Origin: Streptomyces profundus
GTDB lineage: Bacteria; Actinomycetota; Actinomycetes; Streptomycetales; Streptomycetaceae
Length of the DNA stretch: 64,000 nucleotides
NCBI RefSeq assembly: GCF_020740535.1
Contig: NZ_CP082362.1
Location: 3,718,501-3,782,500 of the forward strand
Direction: 5' to 3'
Both the position numbers and the translations under genes were made by a program. Positions 7,348 through 16,374 of this stretch are shown one piece after another (within the stretch, counting starts at the first letter, position 1; the number at the start of each line of letters is the position of its first letter). The notes below the pieces were generated by a model. It made no database searches, was not told the origin of the DNA, and saw nothing but the letters and a program-made list of their open reading frames with translations.

Positions 7348-10260
7348 ATGGAGTTCCAGGTGTTGGGGCCCTTGGAGGTCCAAAAGGGTGACCAGCGGTG
7401 GCCGGTCACCGGGCGGCTGCGGCAGACGTTGCTGGGGGTGCTGCTGGCGCGGGCCGAACGGGTGGTGTCGGCCGACGTGTTGGTGGACGCCCTGTGGGGC
7501 GAGCGGGAGGATGCCCGCGCCCACCAGCGACTGCACCTCCATGTGCACAGGCTGCGGGGCTTCCTCGGCGAGCACGAGCGGCTGAGCCGGATCGACGACG
7601 GCTACCGACTGCGCGTGCGCCAGGGGGAGTTGGACGCGGAGCGGTTCGAGCGGCTGGTGGCCGAGGGGTTCGACCTGGCGGAGCGGGAGCCCCGGGAGTC
7701 GGCCGGCCTGCTGCGGACCGCCCTCGGGCTCTGGCACGGCACGCCGTTCCGAGGCGTCGACGCCGCCGAACTGGGCGACTGGGCCAACCGCCTGGAGGAA
7801 CGGCGGCTGACGGCCTGGGAGTCGCTCTACCGGGCGGAGCTCGCCTGCGGCGCGGGCGCCGAACTGGTCGAAGGGCTCCAGAAGTTGGCGCTGGCCCACC
7901 CCTTGCGCGAGCGCTTCCACAGCCTGTTGATGTCGGCGCTCGACCGGGCCGGTCGGCGGGAGGAGGCGCGGGCCGCCTACGAACGGGCCCGCCGGACGCT
8001 CGCCCAGGAGCTGGGCGTCGAGCCGGGCGCCGAGCTGAGGGAGTCGGCGGCCCGGCTGCGGTCGGGCCGGGCCCCGTCGCCGGGGCCGGCCCCGGGAGGG
8101 GCGGTGCTGCCGAGTCAACTCCCCTCGGAGGTCGGGGGCTTCGTGGGGCGGGAGGCCGAGATGGACGAGCTGGACGTCCTGGTGTCCTCCTCTCCAGCCC
8201 CCGTGGTGATCGCCGCGGTGGCCGGCACGGCCGGCGTCGGCAAGACGGCCCTCGCGGTGCGCTGGGCGCACCGGCGGCGGGACAGGTTCCCCGACGGCCA
8301 GCTCTATGTCGACCTGCGCGGCTACGGCCCCGACCAGCCCCTGGCGCCCGAGGACGCGCTGGCCGGGTTCCTGCGCGCGCTGGGCCTCGCGGGCTCGGCG
8401 ATCCCGCACGACCTCCACGAACGCGGGGCGCGTTTCCGCACGTTGGTCGCGGGGCGGCGGATGCTGGTGCTGCTGGACAACGCGGCCGAGGTCGCCCAGG
8501 TGCGGCCGTTGCTGGCGGGCAGCCCGTCCTGCGTCACCCTGGTGACCAGCAGGGACGCGCTGGCCGGTCTTGTGGTCAGGGAGGGCGCCCGCCGGCTGGC
8601 GCTCGACCGGCTCAGCCGCGCCGAAGCGCGGGAGCTGCTGCGCGGGCTGCTCGGCGACGCCCGTCTCGCCGCGGAGCCGGCGGCGGTCGACGAGCTGGTC
8701 GAACGCTGCGCGCGGCTGCCGCTGGCCCTGCGGATCGCCGCGGAGCTGGTGCGTTCGCACCCGGGGCCAGGCGGCGTCGCCGAGCTGGCCGGGGCGCTGG
8801 GGCCACGGCGGCGCGCGCTCGACCTGCTGGACATCGACGATCCGCACACGGCGGTGCGGGCCGTGTTCTCCTGGTCCTACCGGCGGCTTGAGCCGGCCGT
8901 GGCGTCGGTGTTCCGGCGTCTTGGCCCCTATCCGGGACCCGATGTGGACGAGTACGCGGTCGCCGCGCTCGTCGGCGTGGAGCCGCGCGCGGCGCGGCGC
9001 GCGTTGGAGGTGCTGGTGCGCGGGCATCTCGTCGAGCGGTCGCCGACGGGCCGCTACCGCCTCCACGACCTGCTGCGCGCCTACGCGGCCGAGCTGACCG
9101 GCACGCCTGACGGCGGCGGGACGGCCGAACGGGCGGCGGCGCTCGGCCGGTTGTCGGACTACTACCTGTCGACGGCCCTGGCGGCGATGGACGTCTTCCT
9201 GCCCGCCGAGTCCTTCCGTCGGCCACGGCCGCCCGAGTGGCCCGGCGCCGCGCCCCCGTTCGCGTCCTCCGACGAGGCCAGGGCCTGGCTGGACGCCGAG
9301 CGGGCCAACCTGCTGGAGCTGGCCAGGATCAGCGAACCGCGCCGCACCGTCGAACTGGCCGAGACCCTCTGGCGCTATCTCTTCCTCGGCGGCTTCCCGG
9401 ACGAGGCGATGCACCTCTACACCAGGGAACTGGCGGCGGCCAGGGCGCTGGCGGACCCGATCGCCGAGGCGCGGGCCAGGAGCAACCTGGGCAAGACCAT
9501 GGACCAGCTCGGGCTGAACGGCACGGTGGCGCTCGACCATCTGCGCGGCGCGCTGGCCGCGTTCGAGCGGGCCGGGCTGCCCGCGTGGCAGTCGGCGGTG
9601 CGCAACAACCTGGGCATCGCCTTTGGGCGTCGCGGCGACCTGGGCGCGGCGATCCGGGAGTTCGAGCTCTCGCTGGCGTTGGCCGGCACGGCGGAACACT
9701 GGCCGCTGCGGCGCGCGCCCCTGGTCAACCTCTCGCGTTGCCTGAAGGAACTGGGGCGGTACGAGGAGGCGTTGACGTGTCTCTTCGAGGTGCTCGAACG
9801 CTGCCGGGAGCACGACGACCGGGCCCATCTGCCCAACGCGCTCACCGGCCTTGCCGATCTGTCGCTGCTGACCGGGCGGGACGCGGAGGCGGAGGCGTAC
9901 GCCAGGGACGGGCTGGCGCTCGCCGGGGAGTACGGGTTCCGTGCCGTCGAGGTGGACTGTCTCTGCCTGCTGGGCGTGGTCGCCCGCACCGCGGGGGACC
10001 ACGCGACGGCGCTGCTCCGCCATCAGGAGGCGGTGGCCCTGGCCCGTTCGATCGGCTCCCGGCACACCGTGCTGGGGGCGCTCAGCGCCCTGGCCGCCAG
10101 CCGGAGCGCCGCGGGTGACCAGGAGCGGGCGCTGGCCACCTACCGGGAGGCGCTTGCCGTCGCGCGGGAGGCCGACCACGCGCCCGGGGTGGCCACGGTG
10201 CGGGCGGCCATCGACGACCTTCTGGCGCGCGGCGGCGATCAGCGGGCGGCCAGGACCTGA
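7348..10260 (+). CDS. AfsR/SARP-family regulator with NB-ARC and TPR domains
   Basis: The 970-residue protein follows the AfsR plan. Residues 1-95 are an OmpR-type winged-helix DNA-binding domain (opening FQVLGPLEV, with LWGE at 50-52). Residues about 98-240 are the bacterial transcriptional activation domain. Residues about 265-540 are an NB-ARC ATPase with Walker A at 293-300 (GTAGVGKT) and a VLLDN Walker B strand. A winged-helix spacer and TPR-like repeats run from about 640 to the end. The family activates antibiotic or secondary-metabolite genes, with ATP and the TPR sensor controlling oligomerisation. The ATG at 7348 has a good ribosome site. The neighbours do not form an obvious biosynthetic cluster, so the target is unknown. 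Confidence 0.93.
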   Translation: MEFQVLGPLEVQKGDQRWPVTGRLRQTLLGVLLARAERVVSADVLVDALWGEREDARAHQRLHLHVHRLRGFLGEHERLSRIDDGYRLRVRQGELDAERFERLVAEGFDLAEREPRESAGLLRTALGLWHGTPFRGVDAAELGDWANRLEERRLTAWESLYRAELACGAGAELVEGLQKLALAHPLRERFHSLLMSALDRAGRREEARAAYERARRTLAQELGVEPGAELRESAARLRSGRAPSPGPAPGGAVLPSQLPSEVGGFVGREAEMDELDVLVSSSPAPVVIAAVAGTAGVGKTALAVRWAHRRRDRFPDGQLYVDLRGYGPDQPLAPEDALAGFLRALGLAGSAIPHDLHERGARFRTLVAGRRMLVLLDNAAEVAQVRPLLAGSPSCVTLVTSRDALAGLVVREGARRLALDRLSRAEARELLRGLLGDARLAAEPAAVDELVERCARLPLALRIAAELVRSHPGPGGVAELAGALGPRRRALDLLDIDDPHTAVRAVFSWSYRRLEPAVASVFRRLGPYPGPDVDEYAVAALVGVEPRAARRALEVLVRGHLVERSPTGRYRLHDLLRAYAAELTGTPDGGGTAERAAALGRLSDYYLSTALAAMDVFLPAESFRRPRPPEWPGAAPPFASSDEARAWLDAERANLLELARISEPRRTVELAETLWRYLFLGGFPDEAMHLYTRELAAARALADPIAEARARSNLGKTMDQLGLNGTVALDHLRGALAAFERAGLPAWQSAVRNNLGIAFGRRGDLGAAIREFELSLALAGTAEHWPLRRAPLVNLSRCLKELGRYEEALTCLFEVLERCREHDDRAHLPNALTGLADLSLLTGRDAEAEAYARDGLALAGEYGFRAVEVDCLCLLGVVARTAGDHATALLRHQEAVALARSIGSRHTVLGALSALAASRSAAGDQERALATYREALAVAREADHAPGVATVRAAIDDLLARGGDQRAART

Positions 10261-10411
10261 CGGGCGCGGCGCTTCCCGGTTCCCAACTCGGTTGACAGGG
10301 CCGCGTGATCACCAGCAGGCTGCGAACCGGTCGGGAAGTGGGACCCTCGGGAGCCGCGCCATGTCGCCGCACGGCCCGCCCTCCCGTCCACACCGCCGAG
10401 CCCTCCCCGCC

Positions 10412-10439
10412 GACCGACGCGGCCTTGACCGACGCGGCC
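10412..10439 (+). repeat. 13-bp direct repeat in leader of the Tet-like gene
   Basis: GACCGACGCGGCC occurs at 10412-10424 and again at 10427-10439, separated by two bases, in the 231-bp untranslated stretch before the ribosome-protection gene. Tet(M)-class genes often have regulatory leaders, so the repeat may matter for RNA folding, but I could not show a terminator/antiterminator pair. Confidence 0.5.
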
Positions 10440-10491
10440 AGGCGCGGGAGCGCGAGGGCCGCCGGAACGGAAGCGGCAGGAGAGGACGGCT

Positions 10492-12447
10492 GTGCGGATC
10501 GTCAACCTGGGCGTGCTGGCGCATGTCGACGCCGGCAAGACCAGTCTGACCGAACGGCTGCTCTACGACACCGGCCGTATCGACCGGCTGGGCAGCGTCG
10601 ACGCCGGCTCCACCCAGACCGACTCGACCGATATCGAGCGCCGCCGGGGCATCACCGTCCGCTCGGCGGTCACCTCGTTCCGGATCGACGACCGCCAGGT
10701 CAACCTGATCGACACCCCGGGCCACAGCGACTTCGTCGCCGAGGTCGAACGGGCGCTCACCGTGCTGGACGGCGCGGTGCTGCTGCTCTCCGCCGTCGAG
10801 GGCGTCCAGGCCCACACGCGGGTGCTGATGCGCGTCCTGAAGGAGCTGCGGCTGCCCACGCTGATCTTCGTCAACAAGATCGACCGCCCCGGCGCCCGCG
10901 CCGGCGAACTGGTGGCGGACATCCGTCGGTCGCTCACCGCCCAGGTGGTGCCGATGGGCACCGTGCGGGGGACGGGCACCCCAGGTGCCGCGTTCGACGC
11001 CTTCCCCGTCACCGGCGGGGCGGTGGCCGAAGCCTGGGCGCCCGTGCTGGCCGAACACGACGCGTCGATCCTCGCCGCCCTGGTCGAGGAGCGGACCGTC
11101 GAACCCGCCCGGCTGGCCGAGGCACTCACCGCGCAGGTCGCCGAGGGCAAGGCGTTCCCCCTGCTCTGGGGCTCGGCCCTGTCGGGCGCCGGCATCCCGG
11201 CGCTGCTGGCCGCGATCGCCGAACTGCTGCCCCCCGGGCCCGCCCCGGAGGCCCGGCTGCGCTGCCGCGTCTTCGCCATCGACCGCGATGTCTCGGGGGA
11301 GAAGGTCGCCTATCTCCGCTCCTACGGCGGCGAGCTGCGCGAACGCCAACGCGTGACCGGCTACCGTCAGGAGGCCGACGGCACCGTCGGCTCCTATCGG
11401 GCGCGGGTCAGCGGGCTGCGGGTGGTGGGGGCGCCCGCCGGGGGCGAACACCGGCTGACCGCCCGGCATATCGCCCGGGTCCGTGGGCTGGCCCAGGTCA
11501 GGATCGGCGACGAACTGGGCTCCCCCGAGGCCGTCGACCGCCGCCCCCGGTTTCCGCCGCCCAGCCTGGAGACCGTGGTCACCGCGCGCGACGGCGCACG
11601 GTCAGGGGCCCTGCACGCCGCGCTGCTGAGCATGGCCGACCAGGATCCGCTGATCCAGGCGCGGGTCACCCCGGACGGGGAGACCCGGCTGCTGCTGTAC
11701 GGAGAGGTGCAGCGGGAGGTCATAGCCACCACCCTCGCCGACACCCATGGCATCGAGGCCGTCTTCGCACCGGCCCGGGTGGTGCATCGGGAACGCCCGG
11801 CCGGCGTCGGCTCGGCGGTCGAGTTCATCGGCAACGGCTTCCTCGCGACGGTCGGCCTCCGCGTCGAACCGGGCGAGGGCGTCAGCTACCACCGGGAGGT
11901 GGAGCTCGGCTCGATGCCGGTCTCCTTCCACACGGCGGTCGAGGAGACCGTGTACCGGGCGCTGGGCCAGGGCAACCACGGCTGGCCGGTCACCGATGTG
12001 CGGGTCACCCTCACCCACAGCGGATTCTGGCCGCGCCCGTACAGCACCGCGGGCGCCTACCGGGATCTGACGCCGCATGTGCTGCTCCAGGCGCTCGCCG
12101 CCGCCGGCACCCGGGTCTACGAACCCTGCCACGCCTTCCACCTCGAAGCGCCGGCCGACCGGCTCGGCCCGCTCACCGCGCGGCTGGTCGGGATCGGCGC
12201 GCGGCTCGACACCCCCGTCGAAGTGGGCGCGGCCTGGCAGCTCACCGGGGAGCTGCCCACCCGGGTGGTCCACGACTTCCAGCGGTCCCTGCCCACCCTG
12301 ACCGGCGGCGAGGGCGTCTGGTACGCGCGCCAGGCGGGCGACCGGGAGGTCGCGGGGCGCCCGCCCCGGCGGGAGCGCACCGACGGGAACCCGGCCGACC
12401 GGGCCGAGTACACCCGTTTCCTGAGCCACCGCACACCGGCGTCCTGA
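10492..12447 (+). CDS. TetM/OtrA-type ribosomal protection GTPase
   Basis: This 651-residue translation-factor GTPase matches the Tet(M)/OtrA length (about 640-665). The G motifs are intact: AHVDAGKT (10-17), RRGIT (51-55), DTPGH (74-78) and NKID (128-131). EF-G-like domains II-V follow. The family binds the ribosome like EF-G and displaces tetracyclines. Starting with MRIVNLGVLAHVDAGK and being shorter than EF-G (about 700) argues for the protection family rather than fusA. The GTG at 10492 has AGGAGAGGA just upstream. Actinomycete genomes often carry such homologues without a nearby cluster, so resistance to a specific drug is not proven. The two genes that follow are unrelated. Confidence 0.9.
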   Translation: MRIVNLGVLAHVDAGKTSLTERLLYDTGRIDRLGSVDAGSTQTDSTDIERRRGITVRSAVTSFRIDDRQVNLIDTPGHSDFVAEVERALTVLDGAVLLLSAVEGVQAHTRVLMRVLKELRLPTLIFVNKIDRPGARAGELVADIRRSLTAQVVPMGTVRGTGTPGAAFDAFPVTGGAVAEAWAPVLAEHDASILAALVEERTVEPARLAEALTAQVAEGKAFPLLWGSALSGAGIPALLAAIAELLPPGPAPEARLRCRVFAIDRDVSGEKVAYLRSYGGELRERQRVTGYRQEADGTVGSYRARVSGLRVVGAPAGGEHRLTARHIARVRGLAQVRIGDELGSPEAVDRRPRFPPPSLETVVTARDGARSGALHAALLSMADQDPLIQARVTPDGETRLLLYGEVQREVIATTLADTHGIEAVFAPARVVHRERPAGVGSAVEFIGNGFLATVGLRVEPGEGVSYHREVELGSMPVSFHTAVEETVYRALGQGNHGWPVTDVRVTLTHSGFWPRPYSTAGAYRDLTPHVLLQALAAAGTRVYEPCHAFHLEAPADRLGPLTARLVGIGARLDTPVEVGAAWQLTGELPTRVVHDFQRSLPTLTGGEGVWYARQAGDREVAGRPPRRERTDGNPADRAEYTRFLSHRTPAS

Positions 12448-12456
12448 CCCGCTGAT

Positions 12457-12471
12457 CCGCCGCGACGGCGG
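12457..12471 (+). terminator. Short GC hairpin after the Tet-like gene
   Basis: CCGCCG-CGA-CGGCGG lies ten bases after the stop codon. The arms are perfect but short (6 bp) and there is no U-tract, so this is only a weak terminator candidate. Confidence 0.35.
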
Positions 12472-12544
12472 GGTGTGAATCGCGCCCCGGTGGGTACTCG
12501 GCGCGCGGTCTCGGGGTCGGTGAGGGGTGGGCTGGAGGTGCTCG

Positions 12545-13285
12545 TTGGCTGCTTCTGCCGGGTCTACTGGTTCTGCCGTCTCCGCTGGTTCCCCCGTTCG
12601 TTCCTCTCCCGGTGCCCGCCCCGCGCCCTCGCTCGGGCGGGTCATGGTGCTGCCCGGGGTGTACGCGCCGCAGGCGGACACCCTGCTGCTGGCCGCCGCG
12701 CTCCGCGCCGAACGGATCTGCCCTGGCATGGATGTGCTGGAGGTGTGTTCCGGAAGCGGGGCGCTCTCCGCCTACGCCGCCCGGCTCGGCGCGCGGGTGA
12801 CCGCCGTGGACATCGGGCGGCGCGCGGCGCTGACCACCAGGATCAACGCGATGCTCGCCGGTCGGCGGGTGACCGTGCGGCGCGGCGATCTGACCACCGC
12901 AGTCGCCGGCCGTTCCTACGATCTGCTCTTCAGCAACCCGCCCTATGTCCCCTCCCCACTCGAAGCGCTGCCCCGCGCCGGCGCCGCCCGCGCCTGGGAG
13001 GCGGGCCGGGACGGGCGGGCGCTGGTGGACCGGATCTGCGCGGCGGCGCCCGGGATGCTGCGCCCCCACGGCGTGCTGCTGATGGTCCACTCGGGCCTGT
13101 GCGCCGAGGAGGAGACCCTGCTGCGCCTGGAGCGCGCGGGGCTGCGGGCCGCCGTGGTCGAGCGCGCGCGGATCCCGTTCGGTCCTGTGCTGCGCGAGCG
13201 GCTGCCCTGGCTGCGCCGCCGTGGCCTGGTCCCGCCGGACGAGGAGTCGGAGGAGCTGGTGGTGATCCGTGGCGAGAAGCGCTGA
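12545..13285 (+). CDS. HemK2/MTQ2-like protein methyltransferase
   Basis: A SAM-dependent methyltransferase with the VLEVCSGSGALS motif I, an acidic VTAVDIG strand and the diagnostic NPPYVPS catalytic motif, which in HemK/PrmC-type enzymes binds a glutamine or other amide for N-methylation. There is no PrmC N-terminal domain, which favours the HemK2/MTQ2 subgroup. I chose TTG at 12545 because GGAGG stands six bases before it; GTG 12527 and ATG 12644 (core domain only) are alternatives. The end overlaps the CDGSH gene by 17 bases, so the two are coupled. The substrate is unknown; the neighbours suggest a link to iron or redox chemistry rather than release-factor modification. Confidence 0.85.
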   Translation: MAASAGSTGSAVSAGSPVRSSPGARPAPSLGRVMVLPGVYAPQADTLLLAAALRAERICPGMDVLEVCSGSGALSAYAARLGARVTAVDIGRRAALTTRINAMLAGRRVTVRRGDLTTAVAGRSYDLLFSNPPYVPSPLEALPRAGAARAWEAGRDGRALVDRICAAAPGMLRPHGVLLMVHSGLCAEEETLLRLERAGLRAAVVERARIPFGPVLRERLPWLRRRGLVPPDEESEELVVIRGEKR

Positions 13286-13505
13286 CCGGCAGCCACGCCG
13301 GGTGTCCGCCGAGCGGGACGGGCCGCTGCTCGTCGAGGGCCCGGTGGAGGTGACGCTCGAGGACGGGCGGACGGTCCGCAGCGACCGGTTCACCGTCGCG
13401 CTCTGCACCTGCCGCCGCAGCCGCCGCTATCCCTGGTGCGACACCAGCCACCGGAAACGGTCGAGGCCCTCGGAGGGGAGCGTTCCCCGGGAGAACGAAC
13501 GGTGA
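13269..13505 (+). CDS. CDGSH-type iron-sulphur protein
   Basis: This 78-residue protein carries one CDGSH zinc-finger-like motif: C46-x-C48-x2-S51-x3-P55-x-C57-D58-x2-H61, the 3-Cys/1-His ligand set that holds a labile [2Fe-2S] cluster in mitoNEET-like proteins. It starts with GTG inside the methyltransferase gene, and its stop overlaps the next start as GTGA, so all three genes are coupled. No membrane segment is visible, so it is probably a cytosolic electron or cluster carrier. Its obvious partner is the downstream haem-oxygenase-like protein. Confidence 0.92.
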   Translation: MARSADRQPRRVSAERDGPLLVEGPVEVTLEDGRTVRSDRFTVALCTCRRSRRYPWCDTSHRKRSRPSEGSVPRENER

Positions 13506-14554
13506 GCGGCCCCGAGCTGCCGGAGGCCAGGGGGGAGGTGTCCGCCGGACTGCTCGCGGCGCTCGCCGACGGCGCGCTGGCCCTCCCCAGCCGCGAGACG
13601 GCCGCCGGGGCCGACCCCTTCGGCGGTGATCTTCAGCTGACCCTCTATGTGCTGTACGAGCTGCACTACCGGGGCTTCGCCGGCGTCCCCGACGCCAGGG
13701 AGTGGGACGCGGAGCTGATCGGACTGCGGGTGGCGGCCGAGGAACGTTTCCTCGCCGCCCTGCGCGCGGCGCTGCCACCGGGCCATGGCGTCCAGGAGGC
13801 CATGGCCGAGCTGTTGGTCGAGCCGGTCACTCCGGTCGGGGTCCGGGGCGCGGGCGCCGACGAGACGGTCGGAGTCGGTCACTTCCTGTCGCGGGAGGGC
13901 GAACTCTGGCAGCTGCGCGAGTATGCGGCGCTGCGTTCGCTCTACCACCTCAAGGAGGCCGACCCCCACGCCTGGGTCATCCCCCGGCTGCGCGGACGGG
14001 CCAAGGCCGCCATGGTCGCCATCGAGTTCGACGAGTTCGGCGCCGGCCGGGCCGACCGCGCCCACGCCCGGCTCTTCGCCGAGCTGATGCGGGATCTCGG
14101 CCTCGACCCGACCTATGGCCGGTATCTGGACGCGGCCCCCGCCGAGGCGCTGGCCACCGTCAACCTGATGTCCCTGTTCGGGCTGCGGCGGGCACTGCGC
14201 GGGGCGCTGGTCGGGCACTTCGCCGCCGTCGAGGTCACCTCGTCGCCCGGCTCGCGCCGGCTGGCCGACGCCATGCGCCGCACCGGCGCCGGTCCCGCCG
14301 CCGAGCACTTCTACGACGAACACGTGGAGGCCGACGCGGTGCACGAACAGGTGGTGCGGCGCGAGGTGGTCGGGGGACTGCTCGCCGACGAGCCCGGCCT
14401 GGCGCCCGATGTGGTCTTCGGGATCGAGGCCACCGCACTGCTGGAGGACGCCCTCGGCCGGGCGCTGCTGCCCGCCTGGCGCGCCGGGCGCCGCGCCCTG
14501 CGGCGTCCCCTGGCGGAGCCGGCGGGGGCGCGGCCCCGGGTGGCGGTCGACTGA
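13502..14554 (+). CDS. Haem-oxygenase-like iron-containing redox enzyme
   Basis: The 350-residue, mostly helical protein fits the haem-oxygenase-like diiron oxidase/oxygenase (HDO, PqqC-like) superfamily. Candidate metal ligands are E53/H55 (YELHYRG), E175/E178 (EFDEFG) and H274/D278/H281 (DEHVEADAVHE), a spacing seen in HDO enzymes. I start at GTG 13502, which overlaps the CDGSH stop by 4 bases; an earlier ATG at 13436 lies inside the upstream gene. HDO enzymes use O2 for N-oxygenation, desaturation or C-C cleavage; the substrate here is unknown. The adjacent CDGSH protein may supply electrons. Family assignment is fairly firm, function is inference. Confidence 0.8.
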   Translation: MSGPELPEARGEVSAGLLAALADGALALPSRETAAGADPFGGDLQLTLYVLYELHYRGFAGVPDAREWDAELIGLRVAAEERFLAALRAALPPGHGVQEAMAELLVEPVTPVGVRGAGADETVGVGHFLSREGELWQLREYAALRSLYHLKEADPHAWVIPRLRGRAKAAMVAIEFDEFGAGRADRAHARLFAELMRDLGLDPTYGRYLDAAPAEALATVNLMSLFGLRRALRGALVGHFAAVEVTSSPGSRRLADAMRRTGAGPAAEHFYDEHVEADAVHEQVVRREVVGGLLADEPGLAPDVVFGIEATALLEDALGRALLPAWRAGRRALRRPLAEPAGARPRVAVD

Positions 14555-14591
14555 CGGTCCGGGCCAGCGGTGGCCTTGCCGGCCCGGACCG
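14555..14591. terminator. Bidirectional terminator between convergent genes
   Basis: A perfect 11-bp inverted repeat (CGGTCCGGGCC and its complement, 15-base loop) sits immediately after the HDO stop and before the aceA stop on the other strand. It suits termination from both sides. Confidence 0.65.
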
Positions 14592-14645
14592 CCGACTCGT
14601 CCCCGGTGGCCGGCTCAAGGGGAAGGGCCGGCCCGGGGCTTCGGG

Positions 14646-15953
14646 TCAGTCGAACTGCTCGGCCTCCGTCGAGCCGGCGAGCGCCGTGGTGGCGGAGGCC
14701 GGGTTGACGGCGGTCGAGACCAGATCGAAGTAGCCGGTGCCGACCTCGCGCTGGTGCTTCACGGCGGTGAAGCCGTGCCGCTGGGCGGCGAACTCCTTCT
14801 CCTGGAGGTCGACATAGGCCGTCATCCCCTCCTCGGCGTAGCCCTTGGCCAGGTCGAACATGCCGTGGTTGAGGGAGTGGAAGCCGGCCAGCGTGATGAA
14901 CTGGAAGCGGTAGCCCATCGCGCCCAGCTCCCGTTGGAACTTGGCGATCTGGTCGTCGTCCAGGGCGGCCTTCCAGTTGAACGAGGGCGAGCAGTTGTAG
15001 GCCAGCAGCTGGTCCGGGTACTGGGCGTGGACCGCCTCGGCGAACTCGCGGGCCTGCCGCAGATCGGGCGTGCCGGTCTCCATCCAGAGCAGATCGGCGT
15101 GCGGCGCGTAGGCGAGGCCGCGCGCGACCGCGGGCGCCATCCCGTTGCGCACCCGGTAGAAGCCCTCGGCGGTGCGCTCCCCGGTGACGAACCTCGCGTC
15201 ACGCTCGTCCACATCGCTGGTGATCAGCGTGGCGGCGAGGGCGTCGGTGCGGGCGATGATCACCGTGGGCACGCCGGCGATGTCGGCCGCCAGCCGGGCC
15301 GCGTTGAGGGTGCGGATGTGCTGGGAGGTCGGCACCAGCACCTTGCCGCCCAGGTGGCCGCACTTCTTCTCGGAGGCCAGCTGGTCCTCGTAGTGGATGC
15401 CGGCGGCGCCGGCGGCGATCATCGCCTTGGTCAGCTCGAACGCGTTGAGCGGCCCGCCGAACCCGGCCTCCGCGTCGGCGACGATGGGCGCCAGCCAGTC
15501 GAGCGCGCCCCCGTCCCCCTCCGCGGTGGCGATCTGGTCGGCGCGCAGCAGCGCGTTGTTGATCCGACGCACCACCTGCGGCACGGAGTTGACCGGGTAG
15601 AGGCTCTGGTCGGGGTAGGTGTGGCCGGCCTGGTTGGCGTCGGCGGCGACCTGCCAGCCGGAGAGGTAGATCGCCTGGAGCCCGGCCTTGACCTGCTGCA
15701 CGGCCTGGCCGCCGGTGAGCGCCCCGAGGGCGTGCAGGTAGTCGGACTCGTGCAACTGCCGCCACAGTCGCTCGGCCCCGCGCCGGGCCAGGGTGTGCTC
15801 CTCCTGGACGCTGCCCGCCAGGCGGGTCACGTCCTCGGGCCGGTAGGTGCGCTCGATCCCCTGCCACCGGGGATCGGTGGCCCACCGGCGGGCCAACGCC
15901 TCGGCCGCCTGGGATGTCGCGGTGGATGTTTCCGCCTGCGTGATGACCGTCAT
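14646..15953 (-). CDS. aceA: Isocitrate lyase
   Basis: The protein has 435 residues, the usual bacterial AceA length. It cleaves isocitrate to glyoxylate and succinate, the first step of the glyoxylate bypass. The catalytic signature KKCGHLGGK is intact (C198), with the substrate-loop stretches IHYEDQ and IIARTDA and the NCSPSFNWK motif nearby. I start at ATG 15953, preceded by GGAGACG; upstream frame extension lacks a ribosome site. It diverges from a RamB-like regulator whose relatives repress aceA in corynebacteria and mycobacteria, so direct control is likely. A 19-bp palindrome lies 55 bp upstream. No malate synthase gene is in the window. Confidence 0.97.
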   Translation of the reverse strand: MTVITQAETSTATSQAAEALARRWATDPRWQGIERTYRPEDVTRLAGSVQEEHTLARRGAERLWRQLHESDYLHALGALTGGQAVQQVKAGLQAIYLSGWQVAADANQAGHTYPDQSLYPVNSVPQVVRRINNALLRADQIATAEGDGGALDWLAPIVADAEAGFGGPLNAFELTKAMIAAGAAGIHYEDQLASEKKCGHLGGKVLVPTSQHIRTLNAARLAADIAGVPTVIIARTDALAATLITSDVDERDARFVTGERTAEGFYRVRNGMAPAVARGLAYAPHADLLWMETGTPDLRQAREFAEAVHAQYPDQLLAYNCSPSFNWKAALDDDQIAKFQRELGAMGYRFQFITLAGFHSLNHGMFDLAKGYAEEGMTAYVDLQEKEFAAQRHGFTAVKHQREVGTGYFDLVSTAVNPASATTALAGSTEAEQFD

Positions 15954-16007
15954 GATCGTCTCCGCTGTAAAACTGCCCTGATGATGATCGAAGTGAACTG
16001 TGAGGTG

Positions 16008-16026
16008 CTCGGCACTGAGTGCCGAG
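16008..16026. promoter_or_regulatory. 19-bp perfect palindrome upstream of aceA
   Basis: CTCGGCACT-G-AGTGCCGAG has 9-bp arms around a single base, 55 bp upstream of the aceA start. It could be an operator or a hairpin in the aceA leader. It stands out against the surrounding sequence. Confidence 0.55.
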
Positions 16027-16276
16027 GAGGGTGAGGAAAGGCACGGCCCGCCGAACCCCGCCGGATGGTGACGTCGAGCAATGCTGCCGGCGAGTGGCTC
16101 AATCGTCCGGTGTGCGCGTCGAGTTGCCGTGGCGTGGGTGGCACGGTCCCGATGGCTCCCCGGCCGGTTCGCCGGAGTCCGGCGGGCCGTGCTCACACTG
16201 TGACGGTGGCACTGGGTGCCATCAAGGGGGGATCGGTGCTAAGTTCTGAAAATCTTCCGGTGGGGTTCGGCTGAGG

Positions 16277-16316
16277 TTGCGAACCGTCGCGAATCACTGC
16301 GGATCGCTGTGAATCC
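16277..16316 (+). promoter_or_regulatory. Four 10-bp-phased repeats before the RamB-like gene
   Basis: Four consecutive 10-bp units (TTGCGAACCG, TCGCGAATCA, CTGCGGATCG, CTGTGAATCC) share the consensus YYGCGAATCN and lie 58 bp before the regulator start. Exact helical phasing puts all copies on one face of the DNA, as expected for cooperative binding. TTGCGAA resembles the TTTGCAAA core reported for RamB boxes. Confidence 0.5.
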
Positions 16317-16374
16317 CCCGAACGTCTCCGGTCGGCGTCGACCGGCCGGGCGATGGCGAAGGAGGGCGCTGGCG

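Noticed and set aside
7120..10179. 1019-residue minus-strand frame
   Set aside because: Antisense to the SARP gene, low-complexity product, no ribosome site.
7348..14554. A biosynthetic gene cluster around the SARP and Tet-like genes
   Set aside because: No synthase, ketoreductase or NRPS-type gene is nearby, so a resistance-plus-regulator cluster is not supported.
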